Counted from the first letter of the stretch, positions 1 through 7,282 are shown. The stretch: DNA of 8,495 nucleotides from Alphaproteobacteria bacterium (GCA_024277955.1 JAJRUE010000112.1:1-8495); one strand, 5' to 3'. Notes: a model not told the origin generated them from the sequence alone. Numbers and translations are program-made.

Positions 1-715
1 CGTGCTGACCGGGGTCGACCTGACCAGCTGGGGCGCCGATCTGCCGGGTGCGCCGCGTCTGGGCGATCTGGTGCTGCGGATTTTGAAGCTCGTGCCCGAT
101 CTCGCGCGGCTGCGCATCTCGTCGATCGATTCGATCGAGGCGGACGAGGCGCTGATGCAGGCGATCGCCACCGAACACCGGCTGATGCCGCATCTGCACC
201 TGTCGCTGCAGGCGGGCGACAACATGATCCTCAAGCGCATGAAACGCCGCCATTCGCGCGAAGACGCCATCCGGTTTTGCGACGACGCGCGCCGGCTGCG
301 CCCGGACATGACCTTTGGCGCCGACATCATCGCCGGCTTTCCCACCGAAACCGATGAAATGTTCGAAAACTCGCTGCGTTTGCTGGACGAATGCGGCCTG
401 ACGTGGCTGCATGTCTTTCCCTATTCGGCGCGCCAGGGCACACCCGCCGCCCGGATGCCGCCGGTCCCCCGCCAGACCGTCAAGGCCCGGGCCCAGCGGC
501 TACGCGAGGCCGCCGACGGGCTGGTGGGCCAATACCTTGAAAGCCAGTTGGGCCGGCCAGCCGTGCTGTTGATGGAAACCCCGACCATGGGGCGCACCGA
601 ACAATTCGCCGAAGCGATCGTCGAAACCGATCAAGCGGTGGGCGCCCTGGTCCCGGTGGTGATCACCGGCATCCGGGGCAAGCGGCTTGTCGCCCAAGCT
701 CAGAACCCGAACTGA
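1..715 (+). CDS. mtaB: MtaB, tRNA t6A37 methylthiotransferase, C-terminal part (5' end outside window)
   Basis: Radical-SAM methylthiotransferase that converts N6-threonylcarbamoyladenosine at tRNA position 37 to its 2-methylthio form (ms2t6A). The reading frame is open to the left edge: the GTG at position 2 is an internal valine of the family motif VLTGVDLTSWG, not a start. Visible family signatures are LRISSIDSIE, HLHLSLQAGDN followed by LKRMKRRH, ADIIAGFPTETDEMFE and HVFPYSARQGTPAARMP. A TRAM-like RNA-binding tail occupies roughly the last 65 residues. The N-terminal MTTase domain and the CxxxCxxC cluster motif lie outside the window; about 237 of the usual 410-420 residues are present. 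Its TGA (713-715) lies inside the 3' end of the convergent outer-membrane protein gene (16-bp overlap). It is a housekeeping gene and marks the border of the polysaccharide locus. Assignment to MtaB rather than MiaB or RimO rests on these motifs. Confidence 0.93.
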   Translation, partial: VLTGVDLTSWGADLPGAPRLGDLVLRILKLVPDLARLRISSIDSIEADEALMQAIATEHRLMPHLHLSLQAGDNMILKRMKRRHSREDAIRFCDDARRLRPDMTFGADIIAGFPTETDEMFENSLRLLDECGLTWLHVFPYSARQGTPAARMPPVPRQTVKARAQRLREAADGLVGQYLESQLGRPAVLLMETPTMGRTEQFAEAIVETDQAVGALVPVVITGIRGKRLVAQAQNPN

Positions 716-2076
716 ATGCCCCGCGTAAGCGTCAGGAACAGGCTGTCGGACGCCGCCGTGGTGGCGCTGAGCGAACTCGAACTCTGCTGGCGCGAATAGC
801 CTACCGACAGATCCCAGTTGGGCGTCAGCGCCCGCGAATAGGCCGCCGATATGGAGGCCCGGCCATAGCTTGGCCCGACGCCGCCCAGGTCTTCCGACCG
901 GCTCAGGCTGACCGACAGGTTCACCCCCGACACCGAATTCAGCGCCTTCCTGTAGTCGACCTTCAGGCTGGAAACCCGGATGTCCTGGTTGAGGTTGTTG
1001 GTCGATATGCTCTGGTTGATGTCCAGCGTCAGCGCTCCGTCCGAAAGTTGCCGCGTATAGGCGGCAGAGCCCAGAACCCGCACCGGCCCGCCCGACTTCC
1101 AGTCCGCCGACAGGCTGGCGTTGAGCGTGCCGTTGGGCAGGTCAAGCGCGCGGCCAAAGCTCAGCACCGACTTGTGGGCGCCGCCGGCCAGGTTCACGTT
1201 CATGCCGCCATAGACCGACCCGTTGGGCAGGGTCTTGGTGATGTTCAGCCCGCCCACAGCGCCCACCGCCTTGGATGTGGCGCCGCTGGCCGTCGTCCGC
1301 TTGTCCTGGTAGCCGAGGTTGGCCGAAATCGAAATGCCGCTGACCAGATCGTGGGTCAGGCCAAAGTTCAGGTCCAGCGCCTGATACTGGGTCGAAAACG
1401 CATCGCTCGAAACATAGTTGGTGCGGGCGACCGAAACCGTCCCCTGGGTCGACGCCGACAGCCGCAGGTTCGCGGTGACCCCAAGCGTGGTGGTGGTATC
1501 ATCGAACAGCGCCGGGTTTGTGGTGCCGTTGTAGTTGCGTGCGTTGTAGGATCCGGTCAGGGTGAACCCCAGCGGCGCATTGCTGCGAATGTTGCTGGTG
1601 AAAGACGCCGTGGTGCGCTCCAGCGTGCCGCTGTCGGTGATCAGCGACGCCGGGTTGGTGGGGTCGAGCAGATAGGAACTGTTCACATCGCCGACCCAAT
1701 AGCTGGTATCGACGCTCACATCCCCGGTCGCCCCGATGCGGCTGTAGCGCAGGGTCGCCGTCGGCCTGGTAAACGACCGGGTGGTGCCGCCACCGGGCAC
1801 CGTCGTCGCCAGGACCGAGGCGTTGCCGAAGAACTGCAGCTTCTGGGTGCTGGTTTCCGTGATGAAGGAAAACCCGAACTTTTCGGATAGCTGCAAGGTG
1901 GTTCCCGGCGACACCGCCGCCAACCCGCGGTTGGTGGCAACGTCCGCCGAAGTCGAAAACGTCAGCTGCCCGGTCATGGGCGAATTCTGCGTTTGCGCAA
2001 AGGCGGAGGCCGCGGCAAGAACCGCGACCGTTGTTATCATTCCCGCCTGAACTGTTTTCCTGCTGCCCGGCCTCAT
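700..2076 (-). CDS. Outer-membrane beta-barrel protein, probable partner of the OPX export protein
   Basis: A 458-residue protein with a Sec signal peptide (basic MRPGSRK, hydrophobic run, cleavage near AFAQ at residue 28). The mature part is built of alternating polar/hydrophobic segments separated by short G/N/D/S-rich turns. By eye about 20-22 such segments are visible, and the chain ends in QFGF, the C-terminal phenylalanine signature recognised by the BAM machinery. This makes an outer-membrane beta-barrel very likely. I cannot assign a named family from sequence alone; it resembles the barrels of PEP-CTERM/exopolysaccharide loci. The ATG lies 6 bp after the stop of the OPX gene; its AGGGA ribosome site overlaps that stop, suggesting translational coupling. 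Inferred role: the outer-membrane pore for the exported polysaccharide. It is tail-to-tail with mtaB, overlapping by 16 bp, with no terminator visible between them. Confidence 0.82.
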   Translation of the reverse strand: MRPGSRKTVQAGMITTVAVLAAASAFAQTQNSPMTGQLTFSTSADVATNRGLAAVSPGTTLQLSEKFGFSFITETSTQKLQFFGNASVLATTVPGGGTTRSFTRPTATLRYSRIGATGDVSVDTSYWVGDVNSSYLLDPTNPASLITDSGTLERTTASFTSNIRSNAPLGFTLTGSYNARNYNGTTNPALFDDTTTTLGVTANLRLSASTQGTVSVARTNYVSSDAFSTQYQALDLNFGLTHDLVSGISISANLGYQDKRTTASGATSKAVGAVGGLNITKTLPNGSVYGGMNVNLAGGAHKSVLSFGRALDLPNGTLNASLSADWKSGGPVRVLGSAAYTRQLSDGALTLDINQSISTNNLNQDIRVSSLKVDYRKALNSVSGVNLSVSLSRSEDLGGVGPSYGRASISAAYSRALTPNWDLSVGYSRQQSSSSLSATTAASDSLFLTLTRGIQFGF

Positions 2077-2082
2077 GTTTCC

Positions 2083-2688
2083 CTACTCAAAAAGTCGCCG
2101 TTCCGGTACCACGATGACATCGCCCTTGTGCAGGATGAACGGTGCGCCCGAAGCCGATCCGTTCTCGATTGCCTTGTAGTTGTACTTGTAAACGGTGGTG
2201 TTACCGCTGCGATCAGTCCGGCGCACCTGGATGCGCTTGGTCGCCGCGAACTTGGAGAACCCTCCGGATTCGGCCAGGAACTGCAGCAGGCTGGTGCCCG
2301 AACGGACCTTTGCCTTGCCGGGGTTGTTGACCGCCCCGATGATATAGACGTTGAAGGACCGGCTGGTGCCGCCCGAAGTCGCCCGCGTCCCGGAATTCAG
2401 CGCCGACACCGTGACAAACACGTTCGGCGGACTGGCAAAGTTGGGCGCCAGGCCCGACGTGATGGCCGCCTTGACCGCATCCAGCGTCTTGCCGCCGGCC
2501 GCGACGCTGCCAACCATCGGAAAGCTGATGCTGCCGTCCGGCAGAACCAGCGCGTTCCGGTTCAGTGCCGAATCTTCCAGAACCTCGATCGACAGCATGT
2601 CGCCGGGTTGAATTCTGTATTGTCCCTGGGCCATGGCAGCCGACCCGAAGAACACCAACATCAAAGCGCTTACGAGAAATCGTGTCAT
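2083..2688 (-). CDS. Short periplasmic polysaccharide export (OPX/Wza-like) protein
   Basis: A 201-residue polysaccharide biosynthesis/export protein. Residues 1-20 are a type I signal peptide (MTRFLVSALM to AMA, cleavage before QGQ). Residues about 23-95 form the Poly_export domain (YRIQPGDMLSIEVLED, then LPDGSISFPMVG). Residues about 112-190 form one SLBB domain (YIIGAVNNPGKAKV, LLQFLAESGGF, then HKGDVIVVPE). There is no lipobox cysteine, and the protein ends right after the SLBB domain, so it lacks the extra domains and C-terminal membrane helix of E. coli Wza (about 380 residues). I chose the ATG at 2688 because GGGGGAG sits 6 nt upstream and a clean signal peptide follows; the frame could start 27 codons earlier (2769), but that would bury the signal peptide. 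It is first in a two-gene unit with the beta-barrel. Likely role: periplasmic part of the export channel. Confidence 0.9.
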   Translation of the reverse strand: MTRFLVSALMLVFFGSAAMAQGQYRIQPGDMLSIEVLEDSALNRNALVLPDGSISFPMVGSVAAGGKTLDAVKAAITSGLAPNFASPPNVFVTVSALNSGTRATSGGTSRSFNVYIIGAVNNPGKAKVRSGTSLLQFLAESGGFSKFAATKRIQVRRTDRSGNTTVYKYNYKAIENGSASGAPFILHKGDVIVVPERRLFE

Positions 2689-2722
2689 GTTGCGCTCCCC
2701 CTGATAAGAAATTGTCCTCTGA

Positions 2723-2731
2723 ATTATTACA
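2723..2731 (-). promoter_or_regulatory. Candidate extended -10 promoter for the OPX/beta-barrel pair
   Basis: On the minus strand the sequence reads TGTAATAAT, matching an extended -10 (TGn followed by TATAAT) with one mismatch in the hexamer. The implied start of transcription is near 2716, giving a leader of roughly 28 nt with the GGGGGAG ribosome site. There is no good -35 hexamer; the expected place is occupied by one arm of the dyad at 2746-2763. A weaker alternative lies upstream: TTGCTG (2798-2803), a 17-bp spacer, then TCTATT (2775-2780). Assignment is by eye only. Confidence 0.35.
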
Positions 2732-2745
2732 GCACCTTGGCCAGA

Positions 2746-2763
2746 AACGAAAATGCTTTCGTT
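2746..2763. repeat. Perfect 7-bp inverted repeat upstream of the OPX gene
   Basis: AACGAAA (2746-2752), ATGC spacer, TTTCGTT (2757-2763). The dyad covers the expected -35 region of the candidate promoter at 2723-2731, so it is a plausible operator or activator site. It could also be a weak hairpin if transcription starts at the alternative upstream promoter. No regulator can be named. Confidence 0.5.
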
Positions 2764-2923
2764 AAACAAAGGTGAATAGAGGCACTTCGTATCACGTCAG
2801 CAACATAAAGATGCCGAATTTGCGCCATTATTGCCGATCCGCCGCCAATTCGGGGCGAATCCCCTGCCCGGCAACACGGCTCGGGTTTTTCAGGAAATCC
2901 CCTGGTGATCAGGTGCAACGGCG

Positions 2924-2984
2924 CAAGGTTTTTGCAAAAACCTTGGCCAAGGCGCTTTCAAGCGCCTTGGCGGCCTGTCGGCCG
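2924..2984 (-). terminator. Hairpin array, probable transcription terminator of xrtD
   Basis: Three inverted repeats lie almost end to end 10 nt after the xrtD stop codon. They are CGGCC/GGCCG with a 4-nt loop (2971-2984), CCAAGGCGCTT/AAGCGCCTTGG with a 2-nt centre (2947-2970), and the perfect 22-bp palindrome CAAGGTTTTT-GC-AAAAACCTTG (2924-2945). Read on the minus strand, the strong GC-rich middle hairpin is followed by GG-CC-AAGG and then TTTTT at 2936-2940. This resembles an intrinsic terminator with a delayed, short T-tract that itself lies in the third palindrome. It separates xrtD from the OPX unit. Confidence 0.6.
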
Positions 2985-2994
2985 GGATCTGATG

Positions 2995-4596
2995 TTAGAA
3001 CGGCACGAACCGCGGCAGCGCGCCCAGGCTGACCCGCATGAAGCGCTGCAGCCGCGCGTCCGCCACTTCGGGCGTTTCGGTGGGGCCGATCGGCGTCACG
3101 AAACGCACCAGCGCCCCATCGGCGCGCCCGGTGATCATGCTGTCCTTGAGCACCGTCAGCTTGGCGGTCACGTCGTTGGTGATCCGCTTGCCGCGCTGTT
3201 CGAACCAGTAATAGACCAGTTGCATCGATGTGCCCTTCTGGATCACCGCGCGGTTCACCTCGAACTGCCCATACGGGGTATCTTCGAGCGACAGTTTGTA
3301 GGGTTTCAGCGTGAAGATTTCCCAGCCGCCCACCGGCAGGCACACCTCGGGCGAATGGATGCCCGAGCCTGAGGTCTGATCCTGGTAATACGCCACGAAC
3401 AGGCTGACATAGCGGTCCTCGGCGATGTTCGAATAGGTGGCGTTAAGGTAATCGTCGGCGGCCAGAACCGCTTCCACGCTCGGCTCGATCAGCGCGGTCG
3501 AGCCGCTCCAGCCTTCGATCTGGCGCGGGAACAGCACAAAGGGTTCCCGGTCGGCCACGACCCGCCCGGCGCTGGGCGAATAGAGCCAGGCCGCCGAGAT
3601 CGCCGCGGTCAGCAGCGTCGCCACGATCACGCCGCTGGACGCGCGGATGCTGAAGATGCGGGCCGCGATGCCGCCGAAGCCTTCGAAATCCAGATCGATG
3701 GTTTCCGCCAGGGTCATCGGGCTTTTCGTGGTGCGCTGCAGGATCACCGCCAGGCCGAACAGCAGGAACACCGTGATGATGAAGATCACCCAGCCCTGGA
3801 AATAGTGCATGAAGCCTTCGGCCTGTTCGATCCCGTAGCGGTTCACCAGCAGGCCGATGATCCCGATCCGGATCGAGTTCATCAGCACCGTCAGCGGCGC
3901 CGCCGACAGAAGCAGCACCACCTTGTGCCAGAACGGCCCGCGGTAAAGAATTGAAAACAGGTAGGAAAACGACAGGATCGGGAAAAGGTAGCGCAGGCCC
4001 GAACAGGCTTCGGCCACCTGCAGCTTGAACACGCCCAGGTCGATGATGTTGCCTTCGAGAAACACCGGAACCCCCATCAGCGACACGAACCAGACGCCCA
4101 GTTCGCTCGACACCGTCTGCAGGAAGATCGTCAGCTTCCAATACAGCACCTGCGGCAGCGGCAGCATGAACAACAGGTGCAGCACCGGCGCCCAATGGGT
4201 GCGCCCGCGTTCCCAGCCGAACACCGCCAGCATCACCCCGCCAACCCAGATTATAAAGGCATAGGTGACGATATCGGCGACCTGCATCAGATTGCCCAGC
4301 AAGGCGATCCCGAACGCCACCACGATCACCACCACCCCCGGCCACCGGTCGGTGACGTTCAGCGCGGGCACCGGCGACCGGCGCAATTCGCGCAGGAACA
4401 GGTAAAGCGAAATCATCGGGATCAGCGGCCCGTGGCTGTATTCAGCCGTCGACCAGGCCCGGCCCAGCGACTGAAAGCCGAACCAGAAGACCGGCAGCGC
4501 GGCCACGATCAATGCAACGAACCAGCCAAAGCCGGTGGGGTTCAGCGAAATACCGGTCAGCGCCGAAACCTTGGGTTGGGTGGCTTGTTGTGTCAT
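2995..4596 (-). CDS. xrtD: XrtD, VPLPA-CTERM-type exosortase fused to an EpsI domain
   Basis: A 533-residue two-domain protein. Residues about 20-290 are a polytopic inner-membrane exosortase with the expected transpeptidase-like triad: Cys198 in VAEACSGLRYLFP, Arg243 in MNSIRIGIIG and His264 in FMHYFQGW. Exosortases cleave C-terminal PEP-CTERM-like tags during export of extracellular proteins. After one further hydrophobic segment (about 320-340), residues about 345-533 form an EpsI (DUF3485) domain, with IEGWSG and the hallmark SGIHSPEVCLPVGGWEI (His414, Cys419). This fusion, the length and the genomic setting fit the XrtD subfamily specific for VPLPA-CTERM proteins of Rhodobacterales. The ATG at 4596 has GAGAGG 6-7 nt upstream. 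It follows the TPR lipoprotein gene by 147 bp and is probably cotranscribed with it. No VPLPA-tagged substrate is in the window. The exosortase family is certain; the D subtype is inferred. Confidence 0.9.
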   Translation of the reverse strand: MTQQATQPKVSALTGISLNPTGFGWFVALIVAALPVFWFGFQSLGRAWSTAEYSHGPLIPMISLYLFLRELRRSPVPALNVTDRWPGVVVIVVAFGIALLGNLMQVADIVTYAFIIWVGGVMLAVFGWERGRTHWAPVLHLLFMLPLPQVLYWKLTIFLQTVSSELGVWFVSLMGVPVFLEGNIIDLGVFKLQVAEACSGLRYLFPILSFSYLFSILYRGPFWHKVVLLLSAAPLTVLMNSIRIGIIGLLVNRYGIEQAEGFMHYFQGWVIFIITVFLLFGLAVILQRTTKSPMTLAETIDLDFEGFGGIAARIFSIRASSGVIVATLLTAAISAAWLYSPSAGRVVADREPFVLFPRQIEGWSGSTALIEPSVEAVLAADDYLNATYSNIAEDRYVSLFVAYYQDQTSGSGIHSPEVCLPVGGWEIFTLKPYKLSLEDTPYGQFEVNRAVIQKGTSMQLVYYWFEQRGKRITNDVTAKLTVLKDSMITGRADGALVRFVTPIGPTETPEVADARLQRFMRVSLGALPRFVPF

Positions 4597-4708
4597 CTTC
4601 GCCCTCTCTCGTGCGTCAAACCAAAACAGCGCACCGGCTCCGCATCGCGCCCCGTTTTGCGGGCCTGCCGGAAAACTGCCCTGAAATCGTTACTTTCTCA
4701 ACTCGTTG

Positions 4709-4739
4709 CGGGGCCGATCACGCGATTGTTCGGGCCCCG
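4709..4739 (-). other. Stem-loop just after the TPR gene stop
   Basis: CGGGGCC (4709-4715) can pair with GGCCCCG (4733-4739); the stem can be extended by CGA/TCG with one bulged base. It begins about 5 nt after the TPR gene stop codon. On the minus strand no T-run follows, so it is not a convincing intrinsic terminator. It may protect the 3' end or cause partial termination before xrtD. Confidence 0.3.
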
Positions 4740-4743
4740 GCGC

Positions 4744-7188
4744 TTACTCTTTTTCGGCCAGAGCCGCCGTCAGCCGCTCGATTTCCTTGCGGGCCTCGCC
4801 GACGAAATCGCGGGTGTCGGTTGTGCCGGCCAGCTCGACCGCGCGCTGGAACCGTTCGAGCGCCTTGGCCGGCTGCTTGGCCGCGTCATAGGCCCGCGCC
4901 AGATGGAACTGCACCATCGGGTCTTCGTTCATCACCTCGGCCGCGGGTTCGAGCGTGCGCAGCGCTTCCTTGATGTCGCCGCGCAGAAAGGCGATCCAGC
5001 CATAGGTATCCTGATAGGGCGCAAAGCTGGACGTGCGCAGCCTGCGCGCGATTACCTGCGCCCGGTCGACGGCGGCGGGATCGTTCCCGGCCACCTGCGA
5101 CAACAGGCTGGCCAGGTTGTTGGCGATCACCATGTTTTCGCTGTCGGCGGCGTAGAGTTCCTCGTAGATCGCGATCGCGCCCGCAAGATCGCCCGCCACT
5201 TCGAGAACCCCGGCCTTGATCCATTTCAGCGTCGCATCATCGGGCTGGGCGGCAAGCCCCGCGTCGATCGTCGCGGCGGCGGCCTCTTTCTGGCCGGTCT
5301 GCGTCAGCACCCGGAAAAGCGCCACCCGAACCGCCGTCAGCGTCGGATCCTTGTCGAGGATCGCACGATAGCGCTTTTCAGCCGAAGCCGGATCCCCGGT
5401 GGCCGCGTCGAGCGAACCGGCAAGATACTGGTATTCCAGATTGTCGGGCTCTTTTTCCAGCAGACCGGCAACATATTTGCGCGCGCTGTCGGGTTCGCCC
5501 GCGGTGATGTAGCTGCGCACGATTTCCAGATGCGCGCCAAACCCGGCGCTGCCCTGGGCCACCAGCTTTTCAAGAAAGGCAACCGCTTCCTTGGTCTTTT
5601 TCTGCCCCTGAAGTATCTGGTTTTGCAGGGAATTCGCATAACGGACCGCCTTGGGCGTGCCGATGGCGGCCAGCCGTTCCTGCACCTGGCTGGCGCGCGG
5701 CCAGTCGGGCCAGGCCACATAGACCGCGCCCAGTTCGTTCAGAAGCTCGACATGGTCGGGCGCCAGACGCAGCGCGTCCACCAGAATGCCCTCGGCGGTG
5801 CTCACCTTGCCCCGGTTCAGCAGGAACCGCGCATAGCGGATGCTTTCGTCGGGGGCGCCATTGGCCGCGTCCATCGCCAGCGACAGCATCTCGCCCATCA
5901 GGTCGAGGTTGCCGTTGCGTTCATGGGCGCGGGCCAGCAAGGTCATGATCTCGGGGTCGCGCGGAGCCTTTTCCAGCGCCGTGCGCAGCGCCAGGATGGC
6001 ATCGCCCACCTTGTCGTCGCCGATCAGCCAGTCGGCCTTGATCTTGAGCGCTTCGACATTCGCCCCGTCCTCGGCCAGAACCTCGTCGATCAGCGCCCGC
6101 GCCGCCGCTTCGTCGCCGGTGGCGCCATACATCTTGGACAGCGCGATCTTCAGCCGGCGGGCATCGTCGCTGGGTTCGGTATTGTCCAGCAAGTCCTTGA
6201 GCTCGGCGATGGCGCCGGCGCGTTCGCCCCGGTCAAAGCGATAGGCCGCCCGCAACCCGTACAGGGGCAGCGGCGCATCGCCCGCGGCCAGGATCTTGTC
6301 CAACTCGTCCGAGGCCGCCTGCGGGCTGCGCATTTCGGTCAGAAACCCGAGCAGCGAAAAATAGTCTTCGGCCTTGCCGCCGCCCTGGGCCACGGCTTGG
6401 CGCAGATAGGCTTCGGCATCGTCCAGCTGGCCCTGCGACACATACCAGCGGATCAGCGTATCGCGCGACGCGGTATCGTCGGGAAACCGCGCGATCATGC
6501 CCTTGAGCTGTTCTTCGATCGCCTGCGAATCCCCCAGCGCCGACAGAACCGACAGGCGCACCACATACAGCGTGCGGTCCTCGGGCGCGTATTCCAGCGC
6601 CTTGTCCAGCTCGTCGCGGGCCTGTTCGAACCGGCGATTCTTGATGTGGTCGTCAATGATCACCTGGCGCAGCATGATATAGTCGGGCATGTCGCCGATC
6701 AGCGCCCGGGCCTTGGCCACGGTGGCCGCCAGCGCTTCGGGGTCGCCGTCAAGCTGTTGCTGATAGTCGTAGACGATCTGCAGCGCCCCCAGCACCTGAT
6801 CGTCCGGCGCCAGTTCCAACCCCTTGACCAGATAGCGCTGCATTTCGGTCCAGTTGCCAAGGGTTGCATACATCTCGCTGATCTCGCGCAGCGCGTTCAC
6901 ATCGTCCGGATACTGGTCGGCAATCCGCAGGTATTGGCCGATCGCCTCGCGCAGGTCGCCGCGTTTCTTTTGCAGCGCGGCATAGGCGGCGCGCGCCTCG
7001 CGGTGCTTGATGTTCAGCTTGAAGACGTTTTTGAATTCGACGATGGCGCGGTCTTCGTCGCCCTTCTCCAGCAGCGCCAGCGCCGCCTGGTAGTGCTTTT
7101 CAGCCTTCTGTTCCGACGATTCGCACCCGGCCAGAAAGCCAAGCGACAACATCAGCATGAGGGCGAGTATTTTTGGTCCTGAAGGCAA
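4744..7188 (-). CDS. Large TPR-repeat lipoprotein of the exosortase/EPS locus (PrsT-like)
   Basis: An 814-residue lipoprotein made almost wholly of tetratricopeptide repeats. The signal sequence (Lys6, hydrophobic core) ends in the lipobox LAGC with Cys22 as the lipidated residue; Glu23 at +2 is not the inner-membrane retention Asp, so outer-membrane anchoring is likely. From about residue 28 to 800 the chain shows helical pairs with TPR-type A/G/Y/P spacing, on the order of twenty repeats (such as HYQAALALLEKGDEDRAIVE and AIAIYEELYAADSENMVIAN). Architecture and position resemble the PEP-CTERM-system TPR lipoprotein PrsT. TPR scaffolds in such loci are thought to organise secretion or polymer-export partners; the precise role is unknown. 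The start is TTG at 7188, supported by GAGAGGA about 7 nt upstream and by Lys6; no other start codon lies upstream in frame before a stop. The ATG at codon 11 would give a signal peptide without a positive charge. Confidence 0.88.
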   Translation of the reverse strand: MPSGPKILALMLMLSLGFLAGCESSEQKAEKHYQAALALLEKGDEDRAIVEFKNVFKLNIKHREARAAYAALQKKRGDLREAIGQYLRIADQYPDDVNALREISEMYATLGNWTEMQRYLVKGLELAPDDQVLGALQIVYDYQQQLDGDPEALAATVAKARALIGDMPDYIMLRQVIIDDHIKNRRFEQARDELDKALEYAPEDRTLYVVRLSVLSALGDSQAIEEQLKGMIARFPDDTASRDTLIRWYVSQGQLDDAEAYLRQAVAQGGGKAEDYFSLLGFLTEMRSPQAASDELDKILAAGDAPLPLYGLRAAYRFDRGERAGAIAELKDLLDNTEPSDDARRLKIALSKMYGATGDEAAARALIDEVLAEDGANVEALKIKADWLIGDDKVGDAILALRTALEKAPRDPEIMTLLARAHERNGNLDLMGEMLSLAMDAANGAPDESIRYARFLLNRGKVSTAEGILVDALRLAPDHVELLNELGAVYVAWPDWPRASQVQERLAAIGTPKAVRYANSLQNQILQGQKKTKEAVAFLEKLVAQGSAGFGAHLEIVRSYITAGEPDSARKYVAGLLEKEPDNLEYQYLAGSLDAATGDPASAEKRYRAILDKDPTLTAVRVALFRVLTQTGQKEAAAATIDAGLAAQPDDATLKWIKAGVLEVAGDLAGAIAIYEELYAADSENMVIANNLASLLSQVAGNDPAAVDRAQVIARRLRTSSFAPYQDTYGWIAFLRGDIKEALRTLEPAAEVMNEDPMVQFHLARAYDAAKQPAKALERFQRAVELAGTTDTRDFVGEARKEIERLTAALAEKE

Positions 7189-7190
7189 GG

Positions 7191-7205
7191 TCCGATCCTC
7201 TCGGA
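7191..7205 (-). promoter_or_regulatory. Ribosome binding site of the TPR gene in a hairpin loop
   Basis: On the minus strand TCCGA-GAGGA-TCGGA forms a perfect 5-bp stem with the Shine-Dalgarno bases GAGGA as the whole loop. It sits two bases before the TTG start codon (7186-7188). It decides the start choice and could limit initiation, since the 3' half of the stem lies between the SD and the start codon. The stem is short and may be fortuitous. Confidence 0.5.
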
Positions 7206-7282
7206 TATCTGTTCGGCCAACCCGCGCCCGGCCCCCGACAGGCGCGCTGACCGTTTTGTGATTTCAGCAGCAGTGGCGGATA

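Larger units (their letters stand above)
2689..2994. other. 306-bp intergenic spacer between xrtD and the OPX gene
   Basis: No convincing gene. The xrtD-proximal side (2924-2984) carries three abutting hairpins. The OPX-proximal side carries an extended -10-like element (2723-2731), an AACGAAA/TTTCGTT dyad (2746-2763) and a weaker alternative promoter (2775-2803). The middle contains a small overlapping hairpin choice around 2848-2864 (ATTCG-GGG-CGAAT, or GGGG-CGAAT-CCCC). A 63-codon frame on the minus strand (2727-2918) has no good ribosome site or recognisable features and is not called. Confidence 0.7.

Noticed and set aside
1048..1890. A 280-codon plus-strand frame antisense to the beta-barrel gene
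   Set aside because: Arg-rich, low-complexity translation without a ribosome site; the opposite strand has a signal peptide, barrel pattern and C-terminal Phe.
2727..2918. A 63-codon minus-strand frame in the xrtD-OPX spacer
   Set aside because: No ribosome site, no domain, and it spans the candidate promoter and dyad region.
2934..2946. A sigma-54-like TGGCC...TTGC element on the minus strand in the hairpin array
   Set aside because: The GG to GC distance is 11 bp, not the required 10, and the bases are better explained by the hairpins.
3443..4345. A 300-codon minus-strand frame inside xrtD in another frame
   Set aside because: Gly/Arg/Asp-rich shadow of the exosortase membrane domain, whose own frame carries the Cys/Arg/His triad.
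4177..7182. A 1001-codon plus-strand open frame antisense to the TPR gene and the start of xrtD
   Set aside because: It is the mirror of highly biased GC-rich codons: the translation is rich in Arg/Gln/Gly/His with no domains. The minus-strand proteins have a lipobox, TPRs and the exosortase signatures.
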